Shown: positions 62,042 to 64,000 of the stretch, piece after piece
Layout: each line of letters starts with the position of its first letter
How positions within the stretch are numbered: the stretch's first letter is position 1
Origin: Arcicella sp034931005
GTDB lineage: Bacteria; Bacteroidota; Bacteroidia; Cytophagales; Spirosomataceae
Length of the DNA: 64,000 bases
Reading direction: 5' to 3'
Assembly: GCF_034931005.1 (NCBI RefSeq)
Contig: NZ_JAYGIN010000015.1
Span: forward strand, 62,001-126,000
The notes under the pieces: model-generated
Told to the model about the DNA's origin: nothing
Database searches by the model: none
What the model saw: the letters and a program-made list of their open reading frames with translations, nothing else
Translations under genes and position numbers: made by a program

Positions 62042-63163
62042 ATGCAAAAATTAGGATTATTAGGTGGCGGACAATTGGGTAAGATGCTACTCCAAGCTGC
62101 CATGGATTTAGATATTCATGTAAAATCACTTGACCCAGACCCAGACGCTCCGTGTGCCAAAATTGCCCCAGAATTTGTGGTGGGTTCTTTTTTAGACTTT
62201 GATACTGTTTATCAATTTGGACAAGATTGTGATGTTATTACCATCGAAATTGAAAATGTCAATCTTGAAGCTCTCAAAAAATTACAAGCTGAAGGAAAAA
62301 AAGTATTTCCTCAGCCAGAAGTATTAGAAATTATTCAAGATAAACGTATCCAGAAACAATTTTATCTGGATAATAACCTACCAACTTCCGATTTTATTCT
62401 GACGGATTCTATCGAAGATATTACGAAAAATATTGACTTTTTACCAGCTTTCAATAAATTAGGAAAAGGCGGTTATGATGGTCGTGGCGTACAAAAACTA
62501 TCTTCCGAAGAAGATATTTCTTTAGCTTTCACCGAACCAAGTTTATTAGAAAAAGCCATTGATTTCGACAAAGAAATTGCCGTAATTGTGGCTCGTAATG
62601 AACACGGAGAAATGAAAACTTTTCCAACAGTTGAATGTGTGTTTCATCCTGTTCATAATTTGGTAGAATACCTTTTTGCTCCTGCTGAAGTATCAGAAAA
62701 CATCCACGATGAAGCCTGTAAAATTGCGATTGAAACAGCCTCAAAATTAGGTATTGTGGGCTTATTGGCAGTTGAAATGTTCTTGACTAAAGATGGAAAA
62801 ATTCTCATCAATGAAGTTGCCCCACGTACACACAATAGCGGGCATCATACCATCAGAGCCAATCATACTTCACAATTTGAGCAACATCTTCGAGCGGTTT
62901 TAGGATTGCCTTTGGGCGATACTACGGCACACTCAAAAGCAGCAATGGTCAATCTTTTGGGCGAAGACGGTTTTACAGGTGAAGCCAAATATCAGGGCAT
63001 GAACGAAAGTCTTTCGATATCGGGTGTTTATCCATTTTTATACGGTAAAAAAATCACAAAACCTTTCCGTAAAATGGGACATATAACTGTGGTTGATGAA
63101 GATTTAGATAGCCTAAAATCAAAAGTGGCGAAGGTAAAAGAAACTTTGAAAGTAATCGCATAA
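62042..63163 (+). CDS. purK: 5-(carboxyamino)imidazole ribonucleotide synthase
   Basis: 373 residues; ATP-grasp enzyme making N5-CAIR from AIR and bicarbonate. GLLGGGQLGKMLLQAA at the start, NKLGKGGYDGRG and the ATP-binding EKAIDFDKEIAVIVARN follow; the Mg site is EVAPRTHNSGH with the Asn. The gene is preceded by a short AT-rich leader and followed by a terminator, then purE; the two act in succession, though the terminator suggests separate promoters. Confidence 0.95.
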   Translation: MQKLGLLGGGQLGKMLLQAAMDLDIHVKSLDPDPDAPCAKIAPEFVVGSFLDFDTVYQFGQDCDVITIEIENVNLEALKKLQAEGKKVFPQPEVLEIIQDKRIQKQFYLDNNLPTSDFILTDSIEDITKNIDFLPAFNKLGKGGYDGRGVQKLSSEEDISLAFTEPSLLEKAIDFDKEIAVIVARNEHGEMKTFPTVECVFHPVHNLVEYLFAPAEVSENIHDEACKIAIETASKLGIVGLLAVEMFLTKDGKILINEVAPRTHNSGHHTIRANHTSQFEQHLRAVLGLPLGDTTAHSKAAMVNLLGEDGFTGEAKYQGMNESLSISGVYPFLYGKKITKPFRKMGHITVVDEDLDSLKSKVAKVKETLKVIA

Positions 63164-63167
63164 TACT

Positions 63168-63204
63168 AAAACCCTTTGAATTTAAAGATTCAAAGGGTTT
63201 TTCA
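63168..63204 (+). terminator. Terminator between purK and purE
   Basis: AAAACCCTTTGAA and TTCAAAGGGTTTT, eight-base loop and T run. Confidence 0.85.
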
Positions 63205-63215
63205 TTTTTTCAAAT

Positions 63216-63223
63216 TAACTTTG
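63216..63223 (+). promoter_or_regulatory. Probable -7 element of purE
   Basis: TAACTTTG at 63216-63223, 30 bases before the ATG. Suggests purE has its own promoter after the purK terminator. Confidence 0.5.
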
Positions 63224-63253
63224 TTGAAAATAAACGTCCTTAATTAAACAAAA

Positions 63254-63736
63254 ATGGTAGGAATCATCATGGGTAGTATTTCAGACTTAAAAGTCATGGA
63301 AGAAGCCGTAGAAATTTGTAAACAATTTGGCGTAGCTTACGAAATAGACATCGTTTCGGCTCACCGTACTCCTTTGAAAATGGTAGAATACGCCCAAACT
63401 GCTCGTGAACGTGGCATAAAAGTCATTATCGCAGGTGCAGGTGGAGCGGCTCACTTACCAGGCATGGTGGCATCGGTAACGACTTTACCTGTCATTGGTG
63501 TACCCGTAAAATCTTCAAACTCAATTGATGGTTGGGATTCTGTTTTGTCAATTCTTCAAATGCCATCAGGTGTACCCGTTGCTACGGTTGCTTTAAATGG
63601 TGCAAAAAATGCAGGAATCCTTGCAATTCAGATGATAGGCATTGAAAATCAGGAAATTGCTATTAAATTGCAAAAATATAAAACTGAATTGAGTGAAAAA
63701 GTAGCAGAAATGGTTTCGGAATTAAGAAATAAATAA
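63254..63736 (+). CDS. purE: N5-carboxyaminoimidazole ribonucleotide mutase
   Basis: 160 residues; converts N5-CAIR to CAIR. Signature GIIMGSISDLKVM, SAHRTPLKM with catalytic His, IAGAGGAAHLPGMVAS and NAGILAIQMIGI. Size is normal for class I. Acts directly after PurK. Confidence 0.96.
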   Translation: MVGIIMGSISDLKVMEEAVEICKQFGVAYEIDIVSAHRTPLKMVEYAQTARERGIKVIIAGAGGAAHLPGMVASVTTLPVIGVPVKSSNSIDGWDSVLSILQMPSGVPVATVALNGAKNAGILAIQMIGIENQEIAIKLQKYKTELSEKVAEMVSELRNK

Positions 63737-63888
63737 TTAGGTTAGGTTTTGGTCATTAGGGTTAGTATTTCCATTTGTCATTAATCAGCAAATATCAATA
63801 CCAACTCTTAGACCCTAAAACGAATCTTTTACTTAAAAAAAACTGTCATTCTTTACTCATAACCTCCTTACTCGTAAAAAACGTTATT

Positions 63889-64000
63889 ATGGAAGAAAAC
63901 CGTAATCCTCGCCCCGTTGAAGAAACTTCAAAACTTCCCACTATTACGCTATTTGTATTAATTGCTATGGTAATTGCCTTGCTTTATGTAGGCTGGCAAT
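63889..64000 (+). CDS. Start of a small single-pass membrane protein, cut by window edge
   Basis: 37 codons are visible: MEENRNPRPVEETSKLP then a hydrophobic helix TITLFVLIAMVIALLYVGW that continues to the edge. No family can be given from this. Confidence 0.5.
   Translation, partial: MEENRNPRPVEETSKLPTITLFVLIAMVIALLYVGWQ

Overview
The window is AT-rich bacterial chromosome from a Bacteroidota, most likely order Cytophagales (Spirosomaceae-type genera such as Emticicia, Arcicella or Flectobacillus). I infer this from four things: a protein with a type IX secretion (Por) sorting domain, promoters with the Bacteroidota -7 element TAnnTTTG, LytS/LytTR two-component genes, and families common in that phylum (DUF1684, DUF5989, SxtJ, DUF6580). 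No rRNA is present, so genus is a guess.

Layout. 1-5.5 kb: a truncated MFS transporter, a divergent AraC regulator and a lutABC-type L-lactate oxidation set whose gaps are filled with palindromic repeats. 5.5-19.6 kb: a lipoprotein, a 1067-residue T9SS-exported beta-propeller protein, a stand-alone LytTR regulator divergent from a TPR histidine kinase, two secreted peptidases (S41, M1) and small VOC, ABM-like and GyrI-like proteins. 19.8-24.4 kb: bioF-bioD-bioA (biotin) and an isochorismate synthase (menaquinone). 24.4-34 kb: CNNM/CorC protein, FtsB/DivIC-like protein, LMW phosphatase, DUF1684 protein, phosphoglycerate mutase, OmpR-type regulator, GHL10-type hydrolase and a Wzi-like outer-membrane protein. 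34-41.8 kb: a surface-polysaccharide modification cluster on the minus strand (carbamoyltransferase, two SGNH-type proteins, a 49-residue DUF5989 protein, SxtJ-like protein, two GT2 glycosyltransferases). 41.9-49.5 kb: LytS/LytTR pair, histidine phosphatase, hotdog thioesterase, large TPR membrane protein and an ABC ATPase.

49.7-56.8 kb is the accessory region. An initiator tRNA (fMet, anticodon CAT) is the attachment site of a compact element of about 7 kb, bounded by a 17-bp direct repeat of the tRNA 3' end. Minus-strand genes encode a tyrosine recombinase, an unknown 301-residue protein, an excisionase-like HTH protein, a 141-residue unknown, a probable rolling-circle (II/X-type) replication initiator and several small HTH proteins. 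Structured non-coding DNA separates them. No capsid, coat or conjugation-pore gene is visible, so it looks like a replicative integrative plasmid or phage satellite.

56.8-64 kb: era and der, separated by a DUF3800 gene with a possible folded RNA behind it and by a lipoprotein gene inside a 99-bp direct repeat; then a DUF6580 membrane protein, purK, purE and the start of a small membrane protein.

Two patterns recur. Several stop codons are followed directly by perfect inverted repeats, some of which overlap coding ends. Several genes have better starts than the longest reading frame (lutB, lutC, ftsB-like, DUF1684, era and others); these are given in the entries.
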